Source: JBNKDD01 sp050288085 (GTDB lineage: Bacteria; Chloroflexota; Anaerolineae; Aggregatilineales; UBA3940). Taken from it: a stretch of 14,013 nt of DNA. A program made the position numbers and the translations under genes. Every line of letters starts with the position of its first letter. Position 1 is the first letter of the stretch. Positions 6,471 to 13,970 of the stretch are shown here, one piece after another. The notes below the pieces were generated by a model. It did no database searches. It had not been told where the DNA came from and saw only the letters and a list, made by a program, of their open reading frames with translations. The stretch is from assembly GCA_050288085.1 (NCBI GenBank), contig JBNKDD010000145.1, positions 1 through 14,013 on the forward strand, given 5' to 3'.

Positions 6471-6499
6471 TCGACAAGATTCCGGGCAGTCGCTATAAT
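6471..6499 (+). promoter_or_regulatory. Sigma-70-type promoter of the TPR protein gene
   Basis: TCGACA (6471-6476) and a perfect TATAAT (6494-6499) with the ideal 17-bp spacer. The likely start of transcription is near 6506, leaving a leader of about 80 nt before the ATG at 6587. Confidence 0.75.
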
Positions 6500-6586
6500 G
6501 CGCGGCGCATTCCTGATCTGCTTTATTGCCCAATTGCATAAGAAGCAGCTATCTGTTTCCATTGAGTGGTTTTGGTATCGTAATAC

Positions 6587-7696
6587 ATGACACAGTTTTC
6601 AAACGCTGGGATAGATCAACCTAAGAAAGCAAGATCGCCGCTTATCGCGCGGCTCTTTTCATCTACTGCTCTGATCGGTATGGGGATTTGCGTCCTCCTG
6701 ACCGCAATCGCCGTCTCGGCAACGGGCGGGGTAATTGCCGGTGAGAAGGAGCGTGATGTCCGCGCCACCGAAACAACGATGGTAGACATCGACATTCAGT
6801 TGGCTCTGGGTATCGATGATTTCAACCAGGGCCGCTATCAACTCGCCGCCCAGCGTTTCCGCTGGATTCTGGAGCGGGTTCCCGATCACACCGAAGCAGC
6901 CGCCCAATTGGCCGAAGCCGAACGGCTGATGAACGAGGGACAGATCGTTCCTACCCTCCCTCCCAGCGAAACCGACGATCCCGAAGAACTGTTTGTCGAG
7001 GCTCAGGGCTTTTACGATAACCAGGAATGGCAGAATGCGATCACCCGCTTTGAAGAATTGCAGCGATTAGACCCACGCTACCGCGAGGTTGAAGTGAAGG
7101 AAATGATGTTTGCCTCGCTCAAATCGCTGGGGGTAAGTTATATCCGGGGCGACCGGCTCGAAGAGGGAATCTTCCTGTTAGAGCGGGCCGGTGATATCCA
7201 GCCACTGGACGATCAGACTGAAGGCGAACAATACCTCGCATCGCTCTATGTAGCAGGCCAGACCTACTGGGATCTGAACTGGGTGATCGTGATCGAGAAT
7301 TACCAGATCATCTACGACCTCGCGCCGAATTATCGAGAAGGGCAGCTTGCCTCCAGGCTGCGAGAAGCCCGGATCAACTATGGCGCAGAACTTAATTCGC
7401 AGGGATCATTTTGCGGAGCCGCCAGCCAATACGAGATAGCGCTTACCATCCTGGAAGACGACCTTGTCCAGGGACAGTACGATCAGGTCGCCGAATTATG
7501 CCGGTTGAATCCCCAGGGTGGCACACCTCAGACCGCCAATCCACTAACCGGGACGCCTCAACCCGGTCAGACCACCACACCCGGCCTCAGCCTGACCAAT
7601 ACGGGCAGCACCGGAACCCCGGCCTACGCGACCGCCATTCCGACCGCTGGCCCATCGCCGACGCCGACCATCACGCCGCTGGGGTTGTTCCGCTGA
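6587..7696 (+). CDS. Membrane-anchored TPR protein with Thr/Pro-rich tail
   Basis: Predicted 369 aa. After a basic N-terminus (KKAR, 13-16), residues about 26-52 form one hydrophobic anchor, so the bulk is probably outside the cytoplasm. TPR-like helical pairs follow: DFNQGRYQLAAQRFRWILERVPDHTEAAAQL (about 78-108), AQGFYDNQEWQNAITRFEELQRLDPRY (about 138-164), then weaker units to about residue 300. TPRs bind other proteins. Residues about 310-366 are low-complexity Thr/Pro/Gly with repeated TPQ/TPT, a linker style common in secreted Chloroflexota proteins. No catalytic motif is present. The ribosome binding site is weak: only GAGTGG, about 17 nt from the ATG. A clear promoter lies upstream. 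It may scaffold an envelope complex, possibly with the flippase upstream; that is inference from position only. Confidence 0.85.
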   Translation: MTQFSNAGIDQPKKARSPLIARLFSSTALIGMGICVLLTAIAVSATGGVIAGEKERDVRATETTMVDIDIQLALGIDDFNQGRYQLAAQRFRWILERVPDHTEAAAQLAEAERLMNEGQIVPTLPPSETDDPEELFVEAQGFYDNQEWQNAITRFEELQRLDPRYREVEVKEMMFASLKSLGVSYIRGDRLEEGIFLLERAGDIQPLDDQTEGEQYLASLYVAGQTYWDLNWVIVIENYQIIYDLAPNYREGQLASRLREARINYGAELNSQGSFCGAASQYEIALTILEDDLVQGQYDQVAELCRLNPQGGTPQTANPLTGTPQPGQTTTPGLSLTNTGSTGTPAYATAIPTAGPSPTPTITPLGLFR

Positions 7697-7713
7697 TCTG
7701 ACAAAATAACCTC

Positions 7714-7741
7714 GTAGGGACACGGCATGCCGTGTCCCTAC
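7714..7741. repeat. 28-bp perfect palindrome at the convergent TPR/ruvB junction
   Basis: GTAGGGACACGGCA (7714-7727) is followed directly by its exact reverse complement (7728-7741), with no spacer. It lies 17 bp after the TPR stop codon and 43 bp from the ruvB stop codon. It could act as a bidirectional terminator or transcript-end stabiliser, but no long T-run adjoins it. It shares the GTAGGG...CCCTAC ends with the core of the repeat at 3680-3708 and partly with the hairpin at 10237-10264. Confidence 0.8.
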
Positions 7742-7784
7742 AAAACGCAAAATCAATTTTTGAATGTCTCTTGAACAGACCGTA

Positions 7785-8813
7785 TCAGAACATGCTCAAC
7801 TGATTGCCCCGGTCGTCTGAGATTCCCAGATGCTCATAGGCCCGTGCGGTCGCCTGCCGCCCACGCGGTGTCCGTTCCAGAAAGCCAAGCTGGAGCAAAT
7901 ACGGCTCAACCACATCCATGATAGTATCGGCTTCCTCGCTGATCGAAGCGGCGATTGTCTCCAGGCCGACCGGCCCACCGCCAAAATTGTCAATGATTGC
8001 AAGCAGGACACGGCGGTCAATATCATCCAACCCCAGCGCATCGATCTCCATCAAGGCCAATGCAGCCTGCGCCACCGCATTGGTGATCACGCCATCGGCC
8101 CGCACCTGGGCAAAGTCGCGCACCCGGCGGAGCAGTCGCAGCGCCACACGCGGCGTACCCCGTGCCCGGCGGGCAATCTCCTCCGCGCCCGGTTCCTCAA
8201 GCGGAACATCCAGCATCCCGGCGGCCCGGTGAAGGATTTGGCGCAGGGCTTCTTCGCCATAAAAATCGAGGCGGTAGACGGCCCCAAACCGGGCGCGTAA
8301 GGGTGCGGTCATCAAGGCTAAACGGGTGGTCGCCCCGATCACGGTGAAGCGCGGCAGTTTCAACCGTATATTCTTGGCGCTCGGCCCCTTGCCGATCACG
8401 ATATCGAGGGCATAGTCCTCCATCGCCGGGTAGAGCACCTCCTCGACTGCCCGCCCTAACCGGTGCACCTCGTCGATAAACAGGATGTCGCCTTTGCGGA
8501 GATTGGTCAGGATCGCGGCCAGGTCACCGGCCCGCTCAATGACCGGTCCCGCCGTCACGCGGATATTAACGCCCATCTCGTAGGCCATCACGTGGCTCAA
8601 TGAGGTTTTCCCCAGGCCGGGCGGCCCGTAGAACAGAATATGGTCGAGGGCTTCATCCCGCGATTTAGCCGCCTCGATCAGGATGCGCAGGTTTTCGACT
8701 AAGTTATCCTGCCCGTAAATGTCATCGAGTGCCCGTGGGCGGAGGGCGGCATCGACGCCAGTTTTATCCTGGGTCTGTTTCTGGCCGGAGATTAGACGTT
8801 CATCATCTGACAT
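7785..8813 (-). CDS. ruvB: Holliday junction branch migration helicase RuvB
   Basis: Predicted 342 aa, the usual RuvB length. RuvB is the AAA+ hexameric motor that, with RuvA, drives branch migration of Holliday junctions before RuvC cuts them. Visible elements are RPRALDDIYGQ (25-35), Walker A GPPGLGKT (63-70), Walker B LFIDEVHRL (111-119), sensor 1 GATTR (160-164), the arginine-finger region PLRARFG (171-177), and the C-terminal winged-helix DNA-binding domain ending in LGFLERTPRGRQATARAYEHLGI. All key motifs are intact. The ATG has GAAAG with an 8-nt spacer before it. No ruvA or ruvC is adjacent. It is transcribed divergently from the serine hydrolase gene and converges on the TPR gene. 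Confidence 0.97.
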   Translation of the reverse strand: MSDDERLISGQKQTQDKTGVDAALRPRALDDIYGQDNLVENLRILIEAAKSRDEALDHILFYGPPGLGKTSLSHVMAYEMGVNIRVTAGPVIERAGDLAAILTNLRKGDILFIDEVHRLGRAVEEVLYPAMEDYALDIVIGKGPSAKNIRLKLPRFTVIGATTRLALMTAPLRARFGAVYRLDFYGEEALRQILHRAAGMLDVPLEEPGAEEIARRARGTPRVALRLLRRVRDFAQVRADGVITNAVAQAALALMEIDALGLDDIDRRVLLAIIDNFGGGPVGLETIAASISEEADTIMDVVEPYLLQLGFLERTPRGRQATARAYEHLGISDDRGNQLSMF

Positions 8814-8854
8814 AGCGATTCTTTCAATTTTCTCAGGAACGATTGTGCTACCAG

Positions 8855-8860
8855 ATTATA
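8855..8860 (-). promoter_or_regulatory. Possible -10 box of ruvB
   Basis: Reading the minus strand, a perfect TATAAT lies 42 nt before the ruvB start codon. No good -35 hexamer is seen at the normal distance, so the promoter is weak by consensus or activator-dependent. Confidence 0.4.
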
Positions 8861-8973
8861 GCGCATGTCGTGGATCACTGCGGTTTTATCACGATGAGAA
8901 ACCTAAACCGGCGCCTCACGTACAGGGGAGTGGAAGTATTCAATGTCACGACAAGGAATGGAATATTTTTCTA

Positions 8974-10221
8974 ATGAAAGCAAAAAAGATACTGGTTGGC
9001 ATTGGTATTGTGCTGGTTATTGCCCTGATCGGAGGGCTGATCTGGCTGCGGGTGAGCATGAAAGGGCTGTTCGAACCGCGCTGCACCCGCCCCGGCATTC
9101 AGGTCGAGAGCATCGACGATTATGACGCCTGCATTGCGGAAATGGTCGATCACTATGACATGGCGGGGATGAGCGTCGCATTGGTCACCGCCGATGGGGT
9201 AGCCTGGAGCAAGGGCTACGGCTACGCCAACATCGAGGAAGGCCGACCGGCCACAGCTGACACCCCCTACCTGCTGTCGTCGATCACGAAGACATTTATC
9301 GCGACAGCCATCATGCAGCAGGTTGAAGCAGGTAATCTTGATCTTGATGAGAACATCAACATCTACCTGCCATTTACGGTCGATAACCCGCTGGTCGAGG
9401 GAGAGGTGATCACCCTGCGCGATCTCGCCACGCATACCTCCGGCCTGATCGATAACTACGACCAGGTCTACGATCCGAGCTACGTCCCCGGCGATTCCCC
9501 GGTTGGGCTGGCCGAATTCCTGGAGGGATATTATGTCCCCGGTGGGAAGAATTATTATGCTGAGGGAAATTTCAGTGCGTGCTTTCCCGGTGAGTGCCGC
9601 GAATACAGTAACATCGCGGCATCACTGGCAGCTTATATTGTTGAGATCGTCAGCGGGGAACCGTTCAGCGAGTATGTAGAAGATCATATCTTGGGGCCGC
9701 TGGGCATGGACAACTCCCACTTCTTCCTGTCCAACTACGAAGACCACAATATCATCGCCATGCCCTACGAGCTCAATCAGGATGGGGAACTCGAAGCATA
9801 TGGTTATTACGGCTATCCCACCTACCCTGACGGGCATCTGTACACCTCGGCCAATGACCTGGGTCGCTTTTTAGCCGCTATCATGAATGATGGTGAGCTG
9901 GATGGGACTCGGATTCTGGAAGCCGAAACGGTCGATCTGATGCTGACCCCGCAGGGTACGGTTTGGAAACCCGACCTCAGCGACCGGGTTCTTCTTGGGA
10001 AACCTGAACAAGAGATTTTCTGGGTTGCTGGCAAGGGAGAACACGGGCATGACGGCGGCGACTACGGCTCATTCACATTGATGTTCTTTGAACCGGAACA
10101 CAAGGTTGGGGTGGTGATGCTGACCAACAACGCCGATCTCAATTCGGTGATCGCCATGGTGCGGCTGCTCCGGCAGGCAACCGGTAACAGTGGGCACATG
10201 GTGGAATTGCTAAGTCAATAA
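8974..10221 (+). CDS. Membrane-anchored serine hydrolase of the beta-lactamase/PBP4-like family
   Basis: Predicted 415 aa from ATG 8974. The frame stays open upstream to 8719 but there it runs antisense to ruvB, and a membrane segment starts just after this ATG (residues 6-27, after MKAKK), so 8974 is preferred; the ribosome binding site is weak (AAGGA, 16 nt away). The protein is a class C beta-lactamase-fold hydrolase (Pfam Beta-lactamase type), with nucleophile motif S103-I-T-K106, Y211-S-N213, and a third motif H359-D-G-G. Family members are esterases, D-aminopeptidases, carboxypeptidases or beta-lactamases, so antibiotic hydrolysis cannot be assumed. Cys203 and Cys208 flank the segment just before YSN and could form a disulfide in this probably extracytoplasmic domain. 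The substrate is unknown. Confidence 0.88.
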   Translation: MKAKKILVGIGIVLVIALIGGLIWLRVSMKGLFEPRCTRPGIQVESIDDYDACIAEMVDHYDMAGMSVALVTADGVAWSKGYGYANIEEGRPATADTPYLLSSITKTFIATAIMQQVEAGNLDLDENINIYLPFTVDNPLVEGEVITLRDLATHTSGLIDNYDQVYDPSYVPGDSPVGLAEFLEGYYVPGGKNYYAEGNFSACFPGECREYSNIAASLAAYIVEIVSGEPFSEYVEDHILGPLGMDNSHFFLSNYEDHNIIAMPYELNQDGELEAYGYYGYPTYPDGHLYTSANDLGRFLAAIMNDGELDGTRILEAETVDLMLTPQGTVWKPDLSDRVLLGKPEQEIFWVAGKGEHGHDGGDYGSFTLMFFEPEHKVGVVMLTNNADLNSVIAMVRLLRQATGNSGHMVELLSQ

Positions 10222-10236
10222 CAACAGGATTTAAAG

Positions 10237-10264
10237 AGGGGCGACTTTGGTTTGCGTCGCCCCT
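10237..10264. terminator. Hairpin at the convergent hydrolase/acetyltransferase junction
   Basis: AGGGGCGAC (10237-10245) pairs perfectly with GTCGCCCCT (10256-10264) around a 10-nt loop. It sits 15 bp after the hydrolase stop codon and 8 bp from the acetyltransferase stop codon, so it probably ends or protects both transcripts. There is no T-run on the plus strand. On the minus strand the stem is followed by short T-containing sequence (CTTTAAATCC). It resembles the GTAGGGG-type palindromes elsewhere in the window. Confidence 0.55.
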
Positions 10265-10272
10265 ACTACACA

Positions 10273-10827
10273 TCATTTCCTAACACGCTTCCCCATAATG
10301 ATATCCGGCTTACCGATCCCATTGGCATCAGGCATCACGCCAATAATGACAAAACCCATCCGTTGGTAAAAGCTGTAGGGATGCTGCTTGAAATTCTGGA
10401 TCGTCGCTATTTTCTCCGGCAGGTTGTCGTACAGATCAACGCCTGACAGGGAGGTCATATGATCCTCATCATCCGTCCCAAGCATAATCGACAGGGCCCC
10501 CTTTTCAGCGACACACCGCTCAAAATCCTCCATAAGCGCCCGGCCAATCCCCCGCCCCTGAAAATCAGGGTGAACGGCCAGGGGGTGCAGTTCCCAGACA
10601 TTCCCGTTATAGCCATATTCCGGGATACCGCCGATCCAGCCGACCACCCTATCATCGATGATGGCCGCCCGGCACAGCCGGTCAGGTGCCAGCATTTCCT
10701 TCACTTCTTCTACCGCATCCTCGATAGTTTTCCAGGCGTCCGGCCAGTGTTCCGCGAAGGCCAACACCAATATTTCCGCCGCCTGTTGGATGGCTCTCTG
10801 CTCATCCGGTAGATCAATGATCTCCAC
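10273..10827 (-). CDS. GNAT acetyltransferase, aminoglycoside 6'-N-acetyltransferase-like
   Basis: Predicted 184 aa from GTG 10825-10827. GNAT enzymes transfer an acetyl group from acetyl-CoA to an amine. The acetyl-CoA-binding motif A is clear: LAVHPDFQGRGIGRALM, with QGRGIGR at residues 90-96. The C-terminal half (GTDDEDHMTSLSGVDLYDNLPEKI, then HPYSFYQRMGFVIIGVMPDANGIGKPDIIMGKR) resembles AAC(6')-type aminoglycoside acetyltransferases and related proteins, as recalled from the family. The GTG has GAGGG with a 5-nt spacer, while the longer TTG start at 10839 overlaps that site. Whether it acts on aminoglycosides or on another amine in the cell is open. No mobile element flanks it, so it appears to be a resident gene. 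Confidence 0.83.
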   Translation of the reverse strand: MEIIDLPDEQRAIQQAAEILVLAFAEHWPDAWKTIEDAVEEVKEMLAPDRLCRAAIIDDRVVGWIGGIPEYGYNGNVWELHPLAVHPDFQGRGIGRALMEDFERCVAEKGALSIMLGTDDEDHMTSLSGVDLYDNLPEKIATIQNFKQHPYSFYQRMGFVIIGVMPDANGIGKPDIIMGKRVRK

Positions 10828-10832
10828 TTTTG

Positions 10833-10837
10833 CCCTC
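10833..10837 (-). promoter_or_regulatory. Ribosome binding site that decides the acetyltransferase start
   Basis: On the minus strand GAGGG lies 5 nt before GTG 10825-10827. The in-frame TTG at 10837-10839, four codons earlier, overlaps this site and has no Shine-Dalgarno sequence of its own. Confidence 0.6.
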
Positions 10838-10910
10838 AAAGGTTTTTTGGAAAGATAAAGAGTAACATCAATTGAGCTTTCACCTCACTAAAAAGAAGTC
10901 GGTTTTTAAG

Positions 10911-10959
10911 TCCCTCTCCAGAATCAGCTTGCTGATCGGAGTGGGATTTAGGGTGAGGG
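10911..10959. repeat. Dispersed CCCTCACCC...CTCC-type intergenic repeat
   Basis: On the minus strand this reads CCCTCACCCTAAATCCC, then CACTCC, a small hairpin core ATCAGC/GCTGAT, and finally GGAGAGGGA. The end of the window (13971-14013) has the same order: CCTCACCCCC, a hairpin core, then CTCTCCC. The shared layout with a different core suggests a dispersed repeat family. It lies between ppgK and the acetyltransferase gene, both on the minus strand. Confidence 0.55.
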
Positions 10960-10983
10960 CTACAGTACTTACCAGAAAACCTC

Positions 10984-11733
10984 TCAGGCCGGTTGGCTGA
11001 CCTGCCGGGCGGCCAGCGCTGCCCCGACAATCCCGGCATTGTTCAAAAACTGCGCGGTGACCACGTCAGCTTTGACCGTCAGATAAGGCAGGAATTTATC
11101 GGCCTTCTTGCTGATCCCACCACCGAGGATGATCAGGTCAGGATGCAGTAAGAATTCAAGTGCGTTCAAGTAGGGGTCGAAGCGCTTCTTGGCCCACTGC
11201 TTGGTTGACAGCTCATCGCGTTTGCGGGCAGCATCGGAGGCCCGGGTTTCAGCATCGACACCCTTAAGTTCAATGTGACCCAGTTCGGTATTAGGCACCA
11301 GGACTCCATCGGTGAACAAGGCCGTGCCCAGCCCGGTACCAATGGTAACGATCAGCACCAGGCCATTAACCCCCCGACCGATACCGAACGACATCTCGGC
11401 CAGACCGGCGGCATCAGCATCGTTGATCATCCGCACCGGGCAGCCGGTCGCCTCACTGAGCAGGGCGGCAGCATTCAACCCAATCCATCCATCATGGACA
11501 TTGGCCGCCGTCAGGGTGTGGCCCCGCTGAATAACACCCGGATAGCCACAGCCAATCGGCCCCTGCCAATCAAAATATTCGGCGATCTCAGCAACTACCG
11601 CTGCGACCTTTTTCGGTTCGGACGGCTGCGGTGTAGGAATGCGGTGACGGGGGTACAGAAGTTCCCCGGTGTCAATGTCAACCGGTGCGCCTTTGATGCC
11701 CGTTCCGCCGATATCGATACCCAGGATTTCCAT
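10984..11733 (-). CDS. ppgK: Polyphosphate glucokinase (ROK family)
   Basis: Predicted 249 aa, the usual PpgK length. The enzyme phosphorylates glucose to glucose-6-phosphate using inorganic polyphosphate, and in many members also ATP. Visible elements are the phosphate-binding motif DIGGTGIKG (7-15), TPQP (34-37), GYPGV (63-67), the sugar-binding/catalytic INDADAAGLAE (103-113, with D105 the likely base), the second phosphate motif GTGLGTALF (132-140), NTELGHIEL (148-156), and PDLIILGGGISKKADKF near the C-terminus. It lacks the cysteine zinc motif of regulatory ROK proteins, as expected for PpgK. AGGTGA stands 7 nt before the ATG. It is read divergently from the REC-histidine kinase gene. 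Confidence 0.93.
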   Translation of the reverse strand: MEILGIDIGGTGIKGAPVDIDTGELLYPRHRIPTPQPSEPKKVAAVVAEIAEYFDWQGPIGCGYPGVIQRGHTLTAANVHDGWIGLNAAALLSEATGCPVRMINDADAAGLAEMSFGIGRGVNGLVLIVTIGTGLGTALFTDGVLVPNTELGHIELKGVDAETRASDAARKRDELSTKQWAKKRFDPYLNALEFLLHPDLIILGGGISKKADKFLPYLTVKADVVTAQFLNNAGIVGAALAARQVSQPA

Positions 11734-11772
11734 ATTATTTTCACCTTTGAATGAGGGTCGTTCACTACTTCC

Positions 11773-11778
11773 ATTATA
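11773..11778 (-). promoter_or_regulatory. Possible -10 box of ppgK
   Basis: On the minus strand a perfect TATAAT lies 39 nt before the ppgK start codon. No convincing -35 stands 16-18 bp upstream. The divergent region also holds a small inverted repeat, TATCT/AGATA (11810-11823), that could be an operator. Confidence 0.42.
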
Positions 11779-11928
11779 GTATGATCTGGCCTTGTGAAGC
11801 GAGGAAAGCTATCTATACAGATATTCCCTCACTATTATCTTGGCGCAAATCGCTCCGTCCTTCCCAAATAAATGCGGATCAGCGCAATCAGGAAGAAACT
11901 CCCATGTGTACCTAAAACCGGGTTGGTG

Positions 11929-11934
11929 TATAAT
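11929..11934 (+). promoter_or_regulatory. Possible -10 box of the REC-histidine kinase gene
   Basis: A perfect TATAAT (preceded by GGTG) lies 74 nt before the ATG at 12009. The expected -35 position (about 11906-11911) does not match consensus, so activator dependence is possible. Confidence 0.42.
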
Positions 11935-12008
11935 GCCAACAGATAAGGGTGACTTTTTACCCCCACTGGGTGAATAGGGATTGCACAATTCGTCAGGGGA
12001 TAAGTTCC

Positions 12009-13181
12009 ATGCACAAACCCCCACGTGTTCTGGTCGTAGATGACGATAAGAACATCCGTGAAACTATCAAAATGGGCCTCGATCTGGACTACGACGTAGT
12101 CACCGCTGACGGCGTGGAGACGGCACGTGCCATGCTGCCCGCTCACCAACCCGATCTGGTGCTGCTGGATATCCGGCTGGGTGGACAAAGCGGCCTGGAT
12201 TTTCTGACCGAGATCAAGGAAAAACACACCGAACTGCCGGTGATCATGCTGACCGCCCACGCCAGCATGGAAGTCGTGTTAGAGGCGCTGCGCAGGCAGG
12301 CTTACGATTTCCTCGAAAAGCCGGTTCAGTTTGAGTTTCTAGAAGCCGTCATCCAACGGGCATTGGAGCACCGCCGCTTGATCGAAGAACGGCGGGAATA
12401 CATTGCCCTGCTGGAAAAACGCAATGCCGAGTTGAACGCCGCTCGCCAGCGGATGGTCGCCGCCGAAAATATCGCGCTGACCGGACAGCTTTCCCAGGGC
12501 TTGATGCACGAGATCAACAACCCGTTGAGCGCCGTCCGCGTCAACGTCGAATTGATGGGCATGATCAGCGGCCTGAACGAAACCCACCTGAAGCATCTCA
12601 GAGCGATCGATATTGCTTCACAGCGAATTGTCCAGGCGATGGAGTCCCTGGCCGATATCCCCTTCTCCCAGGGAGATTTCCGGCATATTGATGCTGGTGA
12701 GCTGGTCAACGAGGTGATATCGGAACTAAAGCAGGTTGGCTACCTGACCAACTGCAAAGAGATCGATATTCATATTGCGCCGGGCCTGCCCACCTTTGAA
12801 TTTAGCTACCACCAGATCCGGCAGGTGGTCAATAACATTTTGCTGAACGCGGTCGAATCGATCTCACGGGCCAGGCTCGATGACTGTGTCATTCGGATCG
12901 ATGCCAGGCAGGTCGAGAACATGGTCCGCCTGAGCATCTTCAACGCCGGGCCGGTCATCCCCCCGGAAGAGATGGCCCAGCTATTTGAACCGGGATTCAC
13001 CACCAAACACGCCGAGGGGCGCATCCGGGGATTGGGCTTAGGGTTATACATAGCACGGAATCTGGTCGAGGCTAACGGGGGACAGCTTGAAGTTGATAAC
13101 ATCAAGACCCCAACGGACGAGGGAGTTCGTGTCACATTGATCCTGCCACGCCGCAGAAAAGAATCCGTCGATACTACCTGA
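12009..13181 (+). CDS. REC-histidine kinase signalling protein
   Basis: Predicted 390 aa from ATG 12009, which has AGGGGA with an 8-nt spacer; an upstream in-frame ATG at 11949 lacks such a site. Residues 5-118 are a response-regulator receiver domain with acidic D11-D13, phosphoacceptor D54 (VLLD), T82 (MLTAHA) and K104 (EKPV). A charged helical linker at 120-155, rich in Arg and Glu, is probably a coiled coil. A histidine kinase follows: HisKA around GLMHEINNPLSAVR (H167), then the ATPase domain with N-box QVVNNILLNAVES (272-284), FEPGFTTK (326-333) and GLGLGLYIA (341-349). The G1 box reads NAGPVIPPE, with Asn in place of the canonical Asp. No membrane segment or sensor domain is present, so input presumably comes from another kinase that phosphorylates D54. 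The output partner is not in the window. Confidence 0.92.
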   Translation: MHKPPRVLVVDDDKNIRETIKMGLDLDYDVVTADGVETARAMLPAHQPDLVLLDIRLGGQSGLDFLTEIKEKHTELPVIMLTAHASMEVVLEALRRQAYDFLEKPVQFEFLEAVIQRALEHRRLIEERREYIALLEKRNAELNAARQRMVAAENIALTGQLSQGLMHEINNPLSAVRVNVELMGMISGLNETHLKHLRAIDIASQRIVQAMESLADIPFSQGDFRHIDAGELVNEVISELKQVGYLTNCKEIDIHIAPGLPTFEFSYHQIRQVVNNILLNAVESISRARLDDCVIRIDARQVENMVRLSIFNAGPVIPPEEMAQLFEPGFTTKHAEGRIRGLGLGLYIARNLVEANGGQLEVDNIKTPTDEGVRVTLILPRRRKESVDTT

Positions 13182-13209
13182 TTTTCCACCTGGAAAGGAA
13201 TAGCACGTC

Positions 13210-13920
13210 ATGACGCGCGGGGACATCATCGGGCTTGTCTTGTCTTACGTTTATGCTTTTGGGATGCTGCTGGGCGTCGAAGCCCTGGGCAAAGCCTTAA
13301 AATGGCCGCAGCACTTCACCCGCAAGATCATCCATATGGGAGCCGGTCTGTGGATCTGGGGCATCCTGTATTTCTTCGACCACTGGTATTTCGGGATTAT
13401 CCCCTTTGCGACCTTCATTATTCTGAATTACGTCTTTTACCGTCAGCAAACCTTCAAGCAGATGGACACCGAAGAATCGTCACCGGGCACGATCTATTTT
13501 GCGGTGTCGATTACCATCCTGACTGCTGCATTATGGCGAACCGGCGGGGCAATTGACCGGGTTCCCTATGCAGTGGCGGCAGTCATGGCAATGACAATCG
13601 GCGATGCGATGGCAAGCATCCTGGGTCGGCGCTTCGGCAAACATCACTACACGACCTTCGGGCATACCCGCTCATGGGAAGGATCAGCGGCGATGGTGAT
13701 CTTCAGTTTCCTGGTGATCTTCCTGGTGCTGCGCTTTGTGCCCGGATCGGCACTCAGCCCGAACAGTTTTGTCCTGGGGCCGAAAAGCGTATTGATCCTG
13801 TCGGTGGTCGGTTCGTTGATTGCCACCGCCGCAGAGGGACTATCACCTGCCGGGACGGACAATCTCAGCGTGCCGCTGTTGACGGGGTTGGTCTTGGTTC
13901 TATTGGAGGCTGTGCTCTGA
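13210..13920 (+). CDS. Phytol/dolichol kinase family (CTP-dependent prenol kinase-like) membrane protein
   Basis: Predicted 236 aa with about seven hydrophobic segments. Family members (plant VTE5/VTE6, SEC59 and DGK1-type enzymes) phosphorylate prenols, prenyl phosphates or diacylglycerol, usually with CTP, in the membrane. Conserved features are RKIIHMGAG (38-46), SPGTIYFAVS (91-100), IGDAMASILGRRFGKHHY (130-147), HTRSWEGSAAM (152-162) and the C-terminal AEGLSPAGTDNLSVPLLTG (208-226). The start has AAGGA about 10 nt before the ATG. It follows the REC-histidine kinase gene by 28 bp and is probably cotranscribed. The substrate is undecided: phytol, dolichol-like prenol or a lipid are all possible. 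Confidence 0.83.
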   Translation: MTRGDIIGLVLSYVYAFGMLLGVEALGKALKWPQHFTRKIIHMGAGLWIWGILYFFDHWYFGIIPFATFIILNYVFYRQQTFKQMDTEESSPGTIYFAVSITILTAALWRTGGAIDRVPYAVAAVMAMTIGDAMASILGRRFGKHHYTTFGHTRSWEGSAAMVIFSFLVIFLVLRFVPGSALSPNSFVLGPKSVLILSVVGSLIATAAEGLSPAGTDNLSVPLLTGLVLVLLEAVL

Positions 13921-13970
13921 CGCATAACATGATGTAGGGAGATTGTATTTCACCTTAGTTCCTGTATTTG

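Noticed and set aside
7830..8347. Several 60-156 aa plus-strand open frames inside ruvB
   Set aside because: Shadows of the strongly supported minus-strand ruvB.
8719..8973. In-frame N-terminal extension of the serine hydrolase
   Set aside because: It is antisense to ruvB and then crosses the divergent promoter region; the membrane segment begins right after ATG 8974.
11949..12008. Upstream ATG extending the REC-histidine kinase by 20 residues
   Set aside because: No ribosome binding site before it; ATG 12009 has AGGGGA at good spacing and begins just before the receiver domain.
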